Positions 10,591 to 22,320 of a stretch of DNA of 64,000 nt are shown in pieces (position 1 is the first letter of the stretch; each line of letters begins with the position of its first letter). Both the position numbers and the translations under genes were made by a program. The stretch is from Nissolia schottii (Eukaryota; Streptophyta; Magnoliopsida; Fabales; Fabaceae). The DNA lies in contig QANU01015372.1 of the NCBI GenBank assembly GCA_003254905.1, positions 26,538 to 90,537 on the forward strand, given 5' to 3'. The notes under the pieces were generated by a model. That model was not told where the DNA came from and ran no database searches. It saw nothing but the letters and a program-made list of their open reading frames with translations.

Positions 10591-12002
10591 TGACTCATTT
10601 AACAATAAGTGGTTCTAAAAAGTAATAGATCGTCCCATGAAAAGCCAGTTAAGGTAGGTATTGTTTCACATAGTGATCAATAAAAATTATTGTATAGACG
10701 GAAGCGGAGCTAAAACCTTTTTTTCACGAGAAAGAAAACAAATTTGTTTATAAAAGAAACATTATAAAGAAGAAAAAGCGCACCATTAAAAGGAATGGAA
10801 ATCAACACAAAGGAAATAACTACGTTTAACATGTTTGATGCCTTTATTGATTATGGTTCTCTTGTTGGTATGTTGTTTTCGAGCTTGACTGATGTTTTCC
10901 TCGTCATTTCGGTGGGTGACTTTATGCTATCTATAGGAAAAAAAAATCATGGAGTGATCCGTTTGTGTTAATATTAAAATATGTTAATTTATTGTGGTTC
11001 ATATAAGTTATTATCACCTCTGGTCACTTTTAAATGTTGCATTTTATTTAAAACTTTATTCGAAATTACTTGTTGTTTAATTAAATTAAAAAAATATTAA
11101 TTATTATTTTTAACTCTTATCCAACGTTGTGGTATGTACGGCAATTCAAGTTGTGGAGATTTTTTTAGCCTTCGTTATTGAAATAGGATGTGAGTTGACT
11201 TCGTGAGTCTTTCCTATGAGTTCTCATAGCTAGAAAATAAAAAGAAAAAAGAGGCGCATATTATTCCAACGTGAAACAACATATATGTGGACACATGTTT
11301 TCATACTCGTTTTATCAATTTGCTTTCATCACAAACTTGGCCACTCATGATATCATGATCCTTTAATTGGACACTGTGATATGTGAATATGGTTTTCCAT
11401 TTGTGGATATATTTTGTAGCCTTCCTTGAAGATGGCCTTTCATGTTATGGGAATCACGTTTTCCTGTTGAATTAGTGGCCATTGTTTGTATTGTATGCTA
11501 CTCATAATTCAGAACATCTTGTTCAACTACGGTGTATTGATCTTTCACTTATTCACAAGTTTGAAATAAATAAAGGATTTTCTACAATTTTACCCTTTAA
11601 TAAAATACTTTAGCATAATTAATATGTTTCATAGTAATATCAATTTAAAATTGAAAAATAAAAAAATACCTTAAATTAATTGATTGCTATCGTGTCCAAA
11701 CTCCACTGTTAGTGAAACTGATTAATCCAGTTCAGGATATTGTGATTACTCCTCTCAATTTTTTCCTTCATAAGTCTCAACTCGAAATTCTTTAGGAAGG
11801 GCACCAATTTGTTTACCACTGAATCAACCTTATGTTAGTATTACATACTTTTATTAGGAGTGTGTCTAAATAAGTAACAAAAATTAAATGATTTATTTCA
11901 ATTAAGCACCTGATCCTAGTTTACCAGTTATTAATCTCTGAACAAGATCAAAACTTAATCTTCAACTCTTCATTATGATTTTCCAATATTTTGACTTGAG
12001 TA
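10591..12002. other. AT-rich intergenic spacer
   Basis: Unique-looking AT-rich DNA upstream of the receptor gene. No open frame with a domain, no RNA gene and no clear repeat boundary was seen on either strand. Confidence 0.6.
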
Positions 12003-12245
12003 ACGTTAAGGAGGGGTAGCAAATTAACCTTAATATGTTAGGCGAGTAAAGTTTGAGAGACCTAATTTTTAAATTTATATATCAATTTACATATTTTGAT
12101 AAATGACACTTAGTATTTTAGGAGACAAAATAAAAAATAAAATACCAAATGTCATCTATCAAAATATATAAATTAATAAATAAAAAAGTTAGGACTCAAA
12201 TATTTTTCATATTAACCCATTTACCATCCCTAACTCCTGCTAACG
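12003..12245. mobile_element. Foldback (MITE-like) inverted repeat
   Basis: Two AT-rich arms of about 100 bases face each other: the left contains GGGTAGCAAATTAACC and AAATGACACTTAGTATTTTA, the right contains the complement of GGGATGGTAAATGGGTTAA and AAATGTCATC. TAACG occurs just outside both ends and could be a target duplication. The GGGATGGTAAATGGG-like arm recalls hAT-type MITEs, but the class is uncertain. Confidence 0.5.
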
Positions 12246-12708
12246 TCAATTTTAGGAACTTCTTCTATTTTGGCCACAGGTACCAATTGATAAGGTTGTT
12301 GCTGATTTTTAATGTCGCAATTAGATAGATAGATTAAGTAGTAAGTAACCACTGATAAGGGCTACAATTGATATTCCTTGTAATTATAACATGAAACGAT
12401 TTATGCTATATATGATGAAAGCATATCGTTCATAGTTACTTATTCCTTCACACGAGAAAACTGGACTTTGTTTTGGAATTATTTTATTCTATGCGTCTTT
12501 TAATCGTTTCCGGTCATTTAGTGCGAAAATAAACAATGTAGATAAACATACTTATAATATATAGAACACAAGTTTATTTGTAAGAAAACAATATTATCTA
12601 ACACACTTGTAACATAATAAATTATTTGCAAGAACTAATTATAAATTAACTCAATCGTCTGATGCGCTCTAGGTCATAAATTAAATAAATGGAAATCAAG
12701 ATTGATCA
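12246..12708. other. Intergenic spacer, no gene seen
   Basis: AT-rich sequence between a foldback element and a Ty1/copia fossil. Nothing recognisable on either strand. Confidence 0.5.
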
Positions 12709-13120
12709 CTAGCAATACTGTAACAACATTATATATATGCTTGAATAACACTCACATTTTTTATGATTTGCAATTGACTTAGGCGAATTCAACCCTTCTG
12801 TTCTTATTACCATGATTGTGGCAGAAAATTGAGTTTGAATTAGTGCAACAAATGACTGAACTAATTTAGAAGTTTCACTTTTATATTTCATGAAATGGGC
12901 CTAAGTATATCTAATTTTATCATTAACAATAATAAGAAAGTACTTATGTCCACTAGTGGAAGGAAAAGCAATTGATCCCCAAATATCTACCTGAACCAAA
13001 CCATGAAGACTGGATTGGTACAATGGAAACTGAAAACTCAAAACAGGGCATCGTAGTAACGGGAAGAAATTAAGGTGCAGACTCCAAAGGGATAATAGAG
13101 AGGACCCAAAACACAATGAT
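12709..13120 (-). mobile_element. Ty1/copia fossil, integrase fragment
   Basis: Minus-strand translation shows copia integrase-core signatures: VDIWGSIAFPSTSGHKYFL, corresponding to the family's HxDxWGPxxxxSxxGxxYF block, followed by KYKSETSKLVQSFVALIQTQF. Only this segment is present; no LTRs, protease or reverse transcriptase flank it. It is an old, broken remnant. Confidence 0.8.
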
Positions 13121-14542
13121 CGAGATACTCATGAAGGAACTCGTTGTCTCTTTGGATTTGTCACAACCCAAACAAAAAAAAAAAAAAAAAGAGGCACATC
13201 TCACACGATACATGTAGCCATCTCGTGTGAGACATTTGACAGGGAAGGTGAATATCGTTTCTAGAGCTCATCTCGCGCAAGATGATGTTCATAGGGGTTC
13301 ATCTCGCGCGAGACGAGTGCGGGAATCAATCCCGCATTGATTAGAACGATAAAAGGGGATCTCCTCCTCCCCCTATATATAGAGGCTTCACGTAAGTGTT
13401 TAGACTTACTAATTCATTCCAGAGGTTGAGAGACCACACTTTTGTGAAAATTTTTTGCTCTAGTTATCCTTTTATTTCTTTAGTTATATTTTTATTTTTA
13501 TTTTTTTTCTCCCTCTCATTTTTCATTCGTGGGGAACTAGTGCCTCTAGCGATCAACCATTTTCAGGTGACTTGGCTAATAAGATTATGTGTGTCAATGT
13601 TATTTCATGAGCATTAGCGTTAATGTATTATAAATAGATTTCACCATAAAAAAAAATACTATTAAATCGTGTTCGATTTAATCACCTTGAGCAATCACTT
13701 TGAGAAAAAATAAATTCCTGCGTAATGCCACTTCTCCTGCGCCACTAGTGGCTTGGTTGTTGGCTGGCCATTACCATGACGCAGGCTCGAGACTGGCACT
13801 CCCTCCCTCACTTCCCAAATCCAAAAAAAAACAATTAATTCAAGTGCTTCCGTTGACTTGTACTGTTCCAAACAATAACTACTTTGCATAGTGATCAAGT
13901 TTTTCTCTTTTCATAACATACTCATTGAATCAACAGGAGAAAATGTTGTATAAACCTTGGGAAACCTTGAAATCTTAATTACTCTTAAAGAAGAAAACCA
14001 CTTCCCTGCTTTACGGGAAGAAGAAAATTAAAACGAAAAACACAACGCATAACAACAAAACACAGCACAAAAAGTTGAACAAGCCTTGCCAGACGCAAAC
14101 TTTTCCTTAAGAATTTCCAACTAGTCAAACAGTGCGCGCCGGCAATGGTTTTGAAAAGAACCCATCACAATCCCCAACCTCCCTAGAAATATTCCCCTAC
14201 CCAATCCAAACAAGCATAGATCTCGATCACCACTATAATACAAAAAGAACAAGTTAAACCACCCAACACAAAGAAGAGACATCATCGTCTCCTAGTTGCC
14301 TAAGCAAGCAAACGTTAATAAAAAATCCTTAATAAAACATCACATCCTCCAAGCGAACAGCACACAAACACTTAGAAAATTCCCTCATTTGTCACGACTA
14401 GGAAACATCACCACCCCCGTGGGGTCTATTTTAAATAGAGTTTTTGCGAAAAACAAAGAGATCAACTTGAATAAAAGTCCTATTAGGCCCTTCAAACCCC
14501 ACAATCTCTTCCCCTCAGGATCTCATAGCTCCTTCCATTACA
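13121..14542. other. Spacer and upstream region of NSP1
   Basis: The left part (13150-13330) holds a poly(A) tract and three diverged CTCGCGCGAGA-like palindromes, typical of decayed LTR sequence. The right part (about 13950-14542) is the presumed NSP1 promoter and 5' leader: purine-rich, with a TTTTAAATA box near 14430 and CTTCCCCTCAG just before the start. No other gene is supported. Confidence 0.5.
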
Positions 14543-16228
14543 ATGACCATGGAACCAAACCCAACCCCAGATCACATTCTGGACTGGCTTGAAGGCTCTC
14601 TCTCTTACTTTCCATCATTCTTGGATGATCCATACAACCCCAATGACATCCAAGAGTATCAGTTGTGGGAACAAGGCCAACACAGAGGTCAGTACCCAAC
14701 TGATGCCAGCAGCGGATCTCCCAATGCCACCACCAACACCACCACCACCACCGCTACTAGTACCACCAACACAACACCCCAAGACCCTGACCCTTACAGT
14801 TACAACAACCAACCGCCGTCCGACTTACCCAAGAAACGAAATGCCAGCGAGGAGTCAACTCCCAAGCCTCTGCAAAACCACAAATCCAAGAAGCTCAAGG
14901 GGCGCCGTCCAGCCAACCTGGCCGGCAACGGGGACGCCGTCGTCGGAGGGGCGGGCGCCAGAAGATCCGGCGGGGGCAAGAGAGGCGGAAACAGGGCCAA
15001 CGGGAACAACTGCAACGGCGGGAGCGACAAGGAAGGCAGGTGGGCGGAGCAGCTGCTGAACCCCTGCGCCCTGGCCATCGCCGGCGGGAACCTGAACCGC
15101 GTGCAGCACCTCCTGTACGTTCTCCACGAGCTGGCATCGCCCGCGGGCGACGCGAACCACAGGCTCGCGGCGCACGGCCTCCGGGCGCTGACGCGCCACC
15201 TGTCGTCCCCTCCTCCGACGCCTCCGGCAGCCGCCGCCTCGGGGCACGTGACTTTCGCCTCGACGGAGCCGCCGTTCTTCCAGAAGTCGCTGCTCAAATT
15301 CTACGAGGTCAGCCCCTGGTTCGCTTTTCCCAACAACATGGCGAACGCCTCGATCCTCCAAGTCCTCGCCGAGGAGCCGAATAGCTCGCGCGATCTCCAC
15401 ATCCTCGACATTGGGGTCTCTCACGGGGTGCAATGGCCGACTCTCATAGAGGCCCTGAGCCGCAGGCCCGGCGGACCTCCTCCGCTGGTCCGCCTCACGG
15501 TTGTTGCCGCTTCGTCGGCCGAAAACGAACAAAATCTGGGGACCCCGTTTTCGGTGGGTCCGCCGGGCGACAACTTCTATTCCAGGCTCCTTGGCTATGC
15601 AGAGTCCATTAACGTCAATTTGGAGATAAACATAATTGACAATCATCCATTACAGGCACTAAGTTCCGAGAGCATCAGGGCCTCCCCGGATGAAACCTTT
15701 GTCGTCTGCGCACAGTTTAGGCTCCACGGCTTGGACCACAACAGCGCTCCCGACGAGAGGAGCGAGTTTCTGAATGCCCTGAGAAGAATGGAGCCTAAAG
15801 GGGTGATCCTGAGCGAGAACGACGCGGAATGTTGCTGCAGCGACTGCGGGGATTTCGCCGCCGGCTTCTCCCGGAGAGCGGAGTACTTGTGGAGGTTCCT
15901 GGACTCGACCAGCTCGGCGTTCAAGGGCCGGGAGAGCGACGAGAGGAGGATGATGGAAGGCGAGGCCGCGAGGGCGCTGGCCAGCCAGCGCGAGATGAAT
16001 GAAGGGAGGGAGAAGTGGTGCGAGAGGATGAAGGGGGCGGGGTTCGTGGGGACGATGTTCGGAGAGGACGCCATTGATGGAGGCCGGGCTTTGTTGAGGA
16101 AGTATGACAGCAATTGGGAGATGAGGGTGGAAGGGGACGGCGAGAGCGTGGGGCTGCGGTGGAGGGGGCAGCCTGTTTCTTTCTGTTCTCTGTGGAGGTT
16201 GGGTTCAATGGTGACTGCTCGGCTTTAG
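14543..16228 (+). CDS. NSP1: NSP1, GRAS-domain nodulation signalling regulator
   Basis: A 561-residue GRAS protein in one exon, as expected for NSP1. It is a nuclear transcriptional regulator acting with NSP2 downstream of CCaMK/CYCLOPS in Nod-factor signalling, and it also affects strigolactone synthesis (family knowledge). The N-terminus MTMEPNPTPDHILDWLEG fits the Medicago NSP1 start as I remember it and fixes the start codon. Next come an Asn/Thr-rich stretch (50-90), a basic patch (KSKKLKGRR, about 113-122) likely to be a nuclear signal, and the GRAS domain from about 166: LHRI (RWAEQLLNPCALAI), the VHIID-equivalent (LHILDIGVSHGVQWPTL, about 285-301), PFYRE-like (about 349-398) and the SAW end (GQPVSFCSLWRL, 542-553). 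The middle of the gene is far more GC-rich than its flanks. It is convergent with the downstream E3 ligase gene. Confidence 0.96.
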   Translation: MTMEPNPTPDHILDWLEGSLSYFPSFLDDPYNPNDIQEYQLWEQGQHRGQYPTDASSGSPNATTNTTTTTATSTTNTTPQDPDPYSYNNQPPSDLPKKRNASEESTPKPLQNHKSKKLKGRRPANLAGNGDAVVGGAGARRSGGGKRGGNRANGNNCNGGSDKEGRWAEQLLNPCALAIAGGNLNRVQHLLYVLHELASPAGDANHRLAAHGLRALTRHLSSPPPTPPAAAASGHVTFASTEPPFFQKSLLKFYEVSPWFAFPNNMANASILQVLAEEPNSSRDLHILDIGVSHGVQWPTLIEALSRRPGGPPPLVRLTVVAASSAENEQNLGTPFSVGPPGDNFYSRLLGYAESINVNLEINIIDNHPLQALSSESIRASPDETFVVCAQFRLHGLDHNSAPDERSEFLNALRRMEPKGVILSENDAECCCSDCGDFAAGFSRRAEYLWRFLDSTSSAFKGRESDERRMMEGEAARALASQREMNEGREKWCERMKGAGFVGTMFGEDAIDGGRALLRKYDSNWEMRVEGDGESVGLRWRGQPVSFCSLWRLGSMVTARL

Positions 16229-16771
16229 GCCGCTGCAGGTGTTAGGCCAAAGTTGCAAGATTGCCATCGACCATCATGATCAATCTTGCAAAGCAATGAC
16301 TTAAAAACTATAAATGTACTGGTCTGTGAATTTACTATTTCTAAGATGCATTTGCCCACTTATTGCACTAAGAACTAACTAAAAGGCTCGGGCCACTTAC
16401 ATTTGCTAATCTGCATCAAAGATCGGCCAAGTGCTAAATCTGGACCAGCTTTGACTGAAGTCCGAAAAAGAGACCCTTGTTTATTTTTATTTTTTTTTTT
16501 CCACTTTGAAACACGCCCTAATCCCCAAGAGGAATGCTAGAAGCAAGCATTATATATACACCGGCACTGCGGGGTTAATTCTGTAGGTGAAACTACATAT
16601 ATATCTATATCTACATTGCAACTGGGAGATTTGCAATCCTCAAAGTTCAAAACATGTTCTTTATCAGAAACAAAATCCCTGGTAGGGGAAGAGAAGGGAA
16701 AGCTATGAATTAACTAGTCTATTTACATGTTCATAGAACGAATCAGTTACTGAACGAATCAGCTGCTACAC
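16229..16771. other. Convergent 3' intergenic region
   Basis: 543 bases separate the NSP1 stop codon from the stop codon of the opposing E3 ligase gene, so both 3' UTRs and polyadenylation sites must lie here. I see no additional gene. Confidence 0.7.
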
Positions 16772-19700
16772 TCAAGATTCAAAAATCCGCACAGAATCCC
16801 TAATCTCCTGACGACAAACAGGACACTTGGGTGCAGCTTCGCGTTCGACTGATATGGCACACCCTTGGCAACACACAAGATGCCCACATGGAATGAAAAC
16901 GGCGCGTCTTCTCCTCATCAGGCATACAACACATAATTGTCCGTCAGGAACATCTTCATTCTCGTCATCCACTTGGGGCTCAACTTCAATGTCCGCTTGC
17001 CTTTGTTGCCTTCGTTGCTGCTGTTGTTTCCACTGCTTCCACTTTTTCCAGTTCCTGAAACCGAGCAAAACTCAATCGGGTTAAAAAGAACCCCAACAAC
17101 CCACAATTGTATGTAATTTTATTTCAAACCATTTCCAAAATTTCAATTATTAGCAAAAGAAAGGGTACAACTGCGTGCTCACTAAACGGGAAAAAAAAAT
17201 TTATTCATTTCATATAACCATAATTACAAAGGTATGTTCATTTTCACTCGGCCGGCTAGAAGGTTCTACACTGTTGCTTGCTTAAATTCTGTCTTAGATA
17301 TAATTTAAGATGGCCTATCTTGGCCTGTTTCAAATCACGTTCCTATTATTTTGGAATCTAGCAAGGTAAAATGAGGTCCAACAACTCCCAGGTTTGAAAA
17401 TATGTGCCTCATCATCACTCTTCCAACCCTTTCATTAAGGAAGTCTGGAATACTGCTTTCGTTGACCGTTGAGAATATTATAAATTCAAGAAGAAATTGG
17501 CAATTATCTGGCTTAATTAGACAGAGAGAAACAACTGGGATACTGGGGTTATGGGAGATAACATTTTAAAAAAGCCAGAGACTCTGCATAGATTGACTAG
17601 TGAGGGTAATCTCCCTGAGGACCTTTCTGATAGGATGCAGAAATTCATCCATTTTATGGAAGAAACAAACCAGAGGTGACTAATGAAAATTCATTGAGCT
17701 AAGGACGGGGATGCTATCTAAAAACTGTTTCATAGAATGGCTTCCCTGAGTCGGCAAAAATTCCTTGAAAAAGAGAACTTGAGACTGGTAGTGTCATTAG
17801 GGACATTGGGGTGATTCACTGTGATCCTATGTTCTTTTCTGATTTATTTGATGAGAACATGCCTTTTTAAACCTTTCATTGTGGATTTGGTGTGTCCCCT
17901 GTTCATAGGCTTTGTTGGTTGATAAAACTTTCAGGTGAGCAATGTTTCCAAACATCTAGATAGTTTGGAGGGTGCTTTTGTGCCTATTTGGCAGAGGCAA
18001 GCCAAGAATCCAAATACTTCAATAAAAATCATGACACAGTTTATTAAACTAGGAAATCCAGTTACTTCTATTACATATTCTAGTTCTAAAACCAGCCAGC
18101 ACCATTAACAAAGCTCAAAAAATTATGTAAATAATAAGAATAAATGGACAGGTAAAGCAAATCAGCATACCTCACAACTGAATAGCCAAGAATACCAATT
18201 GACACTGTTCCAAGAAAAATACCGCCCCAAAACAGTATACTTGTTTTGAAGGAAAGATCTACAATCATCTGATCTTTACTCATGTCGGACCTACAAAAGG
18301 AATGACAATTGCTATAAGCAGCACTTCCAAAGGGTTGAATAATTTTCATATTTATGAGCTAGGTGCACTCAAATATTCAACTTGGAACAAAAGCACCAAT
18401 AACCCAGTAGCAGGGGGGGAAAGGCAAAAAGAAACAAGTAGATTTGTCAAAGGATCCTATATCCAAAAATATTTATAATTTACAGATGACACGTATTTAT
18501 TGATGGATCCCATAGCACTTTTGTGGTCACCATTTTAAATTTTAGAAAAGAAGGCCATAATCATTCTGACATCTTCCTATAGAATTTATCTTAATGAGAC
18601 CACCATGAGATTAAAAAAGAACAGCATCAAGGTACCTTAAACTGAAACAATCCTTACTAGTTACTACTAGTCTACTACCAAACTGATGGCAATGCAAAAC
18701 AACCTGAAGCATTCCACGATCAACAATATAATGGTTCATTTCAAGAAAAAGAAACTTACAGAAAATATGGTAAGTCTTTACATGACTTAATTTCAGCAAT
18801 TCCATTTCTTAAACTGCAAAGGCCAACTGCACTGATATCCTTCCCCAAAGGAAGTATTTTTTCTTCATCTAGTATTCCAACCTTCAAAAGAAACAGCATA
18901 TGTTGAACTTTCAGTAAATATGGTACCCCAAGGTCAACAATCTCACAAGAGACAGACCAAGCCAGAGGCAAAAATCCATAATAGACGAATTCAGGTCTGA
19001 AAAAGCTTGTGTGTTGAGTTTGATAATAACTCAACTTTCAGCTACTCATAACAGGAGCATTGAAAATATTAACTCACCGGATATTCATGCCCAAAAAGTG
19101 CTTGCAAGAAAGTATAAGGCGAAGCATTTATAGGTTGCAATTTATGATAAACTGTTGTCAGAGGTAACGGATGTCTGGAGCCATCCATGTTGACAACAAC
19201 ATAGTCAATATTTGGCCGCCTTCCAACATCAATGAGAACAAAAGGAACCTAAAACAAAATATGATATAAATCCTTGTTATAGGATCTCTCAAACTAATGA
19301 TAAAGGAGGGTGCAATAAAACAAAACGAAACTCCATAATCCTTTCAAATAACCAAAACAGAGAACCACATGCTGAGAACTGAGAAAAAACAAAAAACAAA
19401 GGCAATGCATAATCTTAAAGAGGTAACCATCTATATGAAACATATCATTAAGTCCCTCAAAGATTCTGAGCTTATCTTCTAATTATTACACCTAAAAGCA
19501 GCTGCTGTTCAAAAAGGGTAATGACTGGGTCTCCTAACTCATCCTCCCATTACTAAATGAGGTAAAAAGTAGATGCATTCAATGTCTTGAAATTTTAAAA
19601 AGTAACTACTTTTTACCTCATTTAGTAATTAGGATGAAGTTTAGGAGGATGAGTTAGGAGAATCAAGCATTACTTGTTCAAAAATGTTTGGCTGCTTCCA

Positions 19701-22320
19701 TACCTCAGTTTTGCTAGGCTAAAGAACATCCATGGTAATCAATTTTAGTGCAATGAGATCGGAAGTTATATAATTACAGCCACTAATTATATATACCTAT
19801 TAGCTACGAATGTCCCAGCATGTAATGCATAGGGTAGGGCAAAGACTTTTACATTGTTTCCAACACTAAAAAATGGCAACTCTTTATAATACTCCATTAT
19901 ATGAATCAGTCTCGAGTTTTACCAAATGAAATTCAAATACCTTGGCAAGAAAACTATACCAGAAATTTTGAGATGTGGTATCAATGGGTGCGTTTGGAAT
20001 CAAAGGAGATGAGAAATTAATTTGAAATGATTTGAATTGAATTGATTTGAATTGCAAATCAGTTACAATGTCTGGAACCAACTACATAAGATGGGAATGG
20101 AATTGATTTAAAAATCAATTACCATGTCTGGGATTCATTAAAACAGGAATTGATTTCATTTTGTTTGATTAATTTACACTTTTACCCTTATTAAAATAGG
20201 AATTGAAATTTTTTTTTTAAATAATTTTTTGAAAACATGTATTTTCAAAAAATAATAATACTTTTTCGAATTTTTTTCCATTTTTTGAAAAAAATTATTT
20301 TTGGAGAAAATATTTTTAAAAAATATAATTTCTTCCTTTTTTTTGAATTTTTTAAAAAATATTTTTAGAAAAAATCATTTCTGGAAAAATAATTTTGAAC
20401 AAAATTTATTTTGGGGAAAAATATTTTGGTATTTTTTTTAAAAAAAATTTTGGTTTTTTTTTTAAATATTTTGAAAAAAAATTCTTTCGAAAAAAATTAG
20501 GAGTAAAATAATCTTTTATAATAATAAGTTTGATTTCACAAAGATGATAGAGTTTGTAAATTTAGTTAGTTAAATAGGGACAAATTAGTCTTTTATGTTA
20601 AAATGAATTCAATTCCAAGCAAATCCTTAAAAAATGAAAGGATTTCTAATGTAAGCAACTTGAATTTTCATGGATTTAGGAAATCAAATCAATTCCCTTT
20701 TCTTAAGATAACAAATATGGGAATTGATTTGCAAATCAAATCATTTCCCATCTTGTTTGATTCCAAATGCACCCAATAGGTTACAAAGTTACAAATTACC
20801 TCTCTTAAGGACGTAGACTCTCGTTGTCTCCAAGATCTAGCAAATATAGCTCGAACATCAGAAGTCCATCCAAATAAGCCCTTCCATTCATTGTATATGC
20901 ACTTCATGGCATTGACACAAGAAAAAGATTTGTTTAGTCTTCCATGTTCTCAATCACCGCTAAATTGCATGAAATATAGGTTGGAATCAAGATTCTTGGA
21001 CAATGAAAGTACGTTACCCACTAACACATGAAAACCATTTATTGTAATGCAAAATGGATGGCCAAATATCTTTGATAAAGAATTAATTATTTGAATTCGC
21101 ATGATATAGATCGCATACTATTTTCTAACAGACAATCATAATTACTCAAGAATACAAGGAGACATTGCCAACTACAACTTATAGCCAAAACATACTTTTA
21201 TTTCGACAAAAGGCTAAAAGTAAAACACCAAAATAAAGCTAGTAAGCTACCCCATAAGACAAACGGGGGAGACTATAGGAAACAATGTGGAATTAATTAA
21301 ATGTAATATCGCCAAACATAATGAAATTAATTTTGAACCCATCAAACTATGGTTTCGGGTGTGAACTGAAATTCAAATATGCTATCAAAACAGCAAAGGT
21401 TCTCATTGCATTATGCCCAGAGACAATCATTTAATGAAGGAAAAGCTGAGCTGTTTGTAGGTTAAGAAGCCCCGGTTGGATAGGAAAAAGTGAGGAGTTC
21501 GAAATTTCCAACAAGTGCAACCAAAAATGATTGCCAAATTTCAACAGAAGTTGTGAAGCAGAGCGAAAACGATCTTCAAATTTCAACTAATGATTTGAAT
21601 CAAATGCAACTCTGCCTATGCTGCTTGCATAGCCAGTGCCAAGCCCACGTAAAGAGTAGGGTTGTGTTAGGCCGTCAACCGCCAGTGTAAAACTTTGCCG
21701 AATCTTCATGACATGTATTTGAATCAATTGTGAACTGATTTTCATTACAAGATTTCCACCTTTTTTTTTTTTTTTACCTTCCACGTCTCAACCATATAAA
21801 CCCTAAGCACAAATTACACATCGACTAATGTTTCCAAAACCTAAACAACCATTCTAATATCAATCCAAAATTTCAAATCAAACCCTAAATTGGGGGAAAT
21901 TTTTAATCACACGTCTATCACAATCCATCAACGATCAAACAACTACGAACCAAAAACACGAGAAGCAAAAAAGCGGGTTACCGTTTGAGTTCTTTGAAGG
22001 ACGACGCCTTTGTCGCCAGACTCCCGAGAGACCAAGACGCTGCTTTTCCAGCTGCCGTCGACGGCGGACTTGGCATCGACGGTGCCGCGCACAAATACGA
22101 TCCTGCCATCGTCGGAATCTCCGTCGGCGAGGAGCGAGCGGAGGTCGGAGACGGAGACGAAAGGGGCGCCGCGGATCTTGCGGAGGGCGGCCGAGGTGGC
22201 GCTGAATTTTAGGAAGGAGCGAACGGCGGCGCAGGCCAAGGCAAAGCCTAAAACGGCGCCGTCCAAGGATAGGACTACCTGGGAGAGAACGGACAAGACT
22301 GCTTGCTCCTGCGATGACAT
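16772..22320 (-). CDS. SPL2: SP1-like RING E3 ubiquitin ligase (SPL2/MULAN type)
   Basis: Six exons joined by GT-AG introns in consistent phase: 22320-21982, 20901-20800, 19248-19078, 18881-18760, 18290-18171, 17054-16772, giving 378 residues. The protein has an N-terminal membrane segment (AVLGFALACAAVRSFL), a MULAN/GIDE-type intermembrane region (exons 1-4), a second membrane helix (FWGGIFLGTVSIGILGY, about 262-280), and a C-terminal C3HC4 RING (LCVVC, PCGHLVC, CPVC; about 326-365). Family members sit in the outer membrane of chloroplasts, mitochondria or peroxisomes with the RING in the cytosol. I recall Arabidopsis SPL2 as very similar in length and exon-by-exon sequence. The symbol means SP1-like 2, not a squamosa-binding protein. 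Introns 2 and 5 are enlarged by mobile DNA. Confidence 0.93.
17380..18010 (+). mobile_element. LINE (L1-type) ORF2 fragment in SPL2 intron 5
   Basis: Plus-strand frames carry remnants of a plant LINE reverse-transcriptase ORF: AKDGDAI followed by KLFHRMASLS, matching the WxKEGDxNTKxFHxxA block of LINE ORF2, and nearby segments resembling the linker that precedes the RT core. Several stops and frame changes interrupt it and it has no 5' end. It lies antisense to the host gene, within the 1.1-kb intron. Confidence 0.65.
19516..19675. mobile_element. 160-bp foldback MITE with 9-bp target duplication (SPL2 intron 2)
   Basis: Two arms of about 55-70 bases are inverted copies: TCTCCTAACTCATCCTCC and ACTAAATGAGGTAAAAAGTA on the left, their complements on the right. 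GTTCAAAAA occurs immediately outside both ends (19507-19515 and 19676-19684), a 9-bp target duplication of the size made by Mutator-like transposases. Noncoding. Confidence 0.8.
19986..20774. mobile_element. 789-bp TIR element in SPL2 intron 2
   Basis: The left end GGGTGCGTTTGGAATCAAA is repeated in inverse at the right end with one mismatch. AAT flanks both ends (19983-19985, 20775-20777), a 3-bp duplication that, with the GGG start, suggests a Tourist/PIF-Harbinger-like element. Inner subterminal copies of AATTGATTTGAATTG occur near both ends. The middle (about 20205-20510) is a simple A/T array built on TTTTTGAAAAA. It has no transposase. Confidence 0.75.

Noticed and set aside
14855-15646. 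263-codon minus-strand frame and other overlapping frames in 14589-16208
   Set aside because: Shadows of the GC-rich NSP1 coding sequence; Arg/Pro/Ala-rich with no domain.
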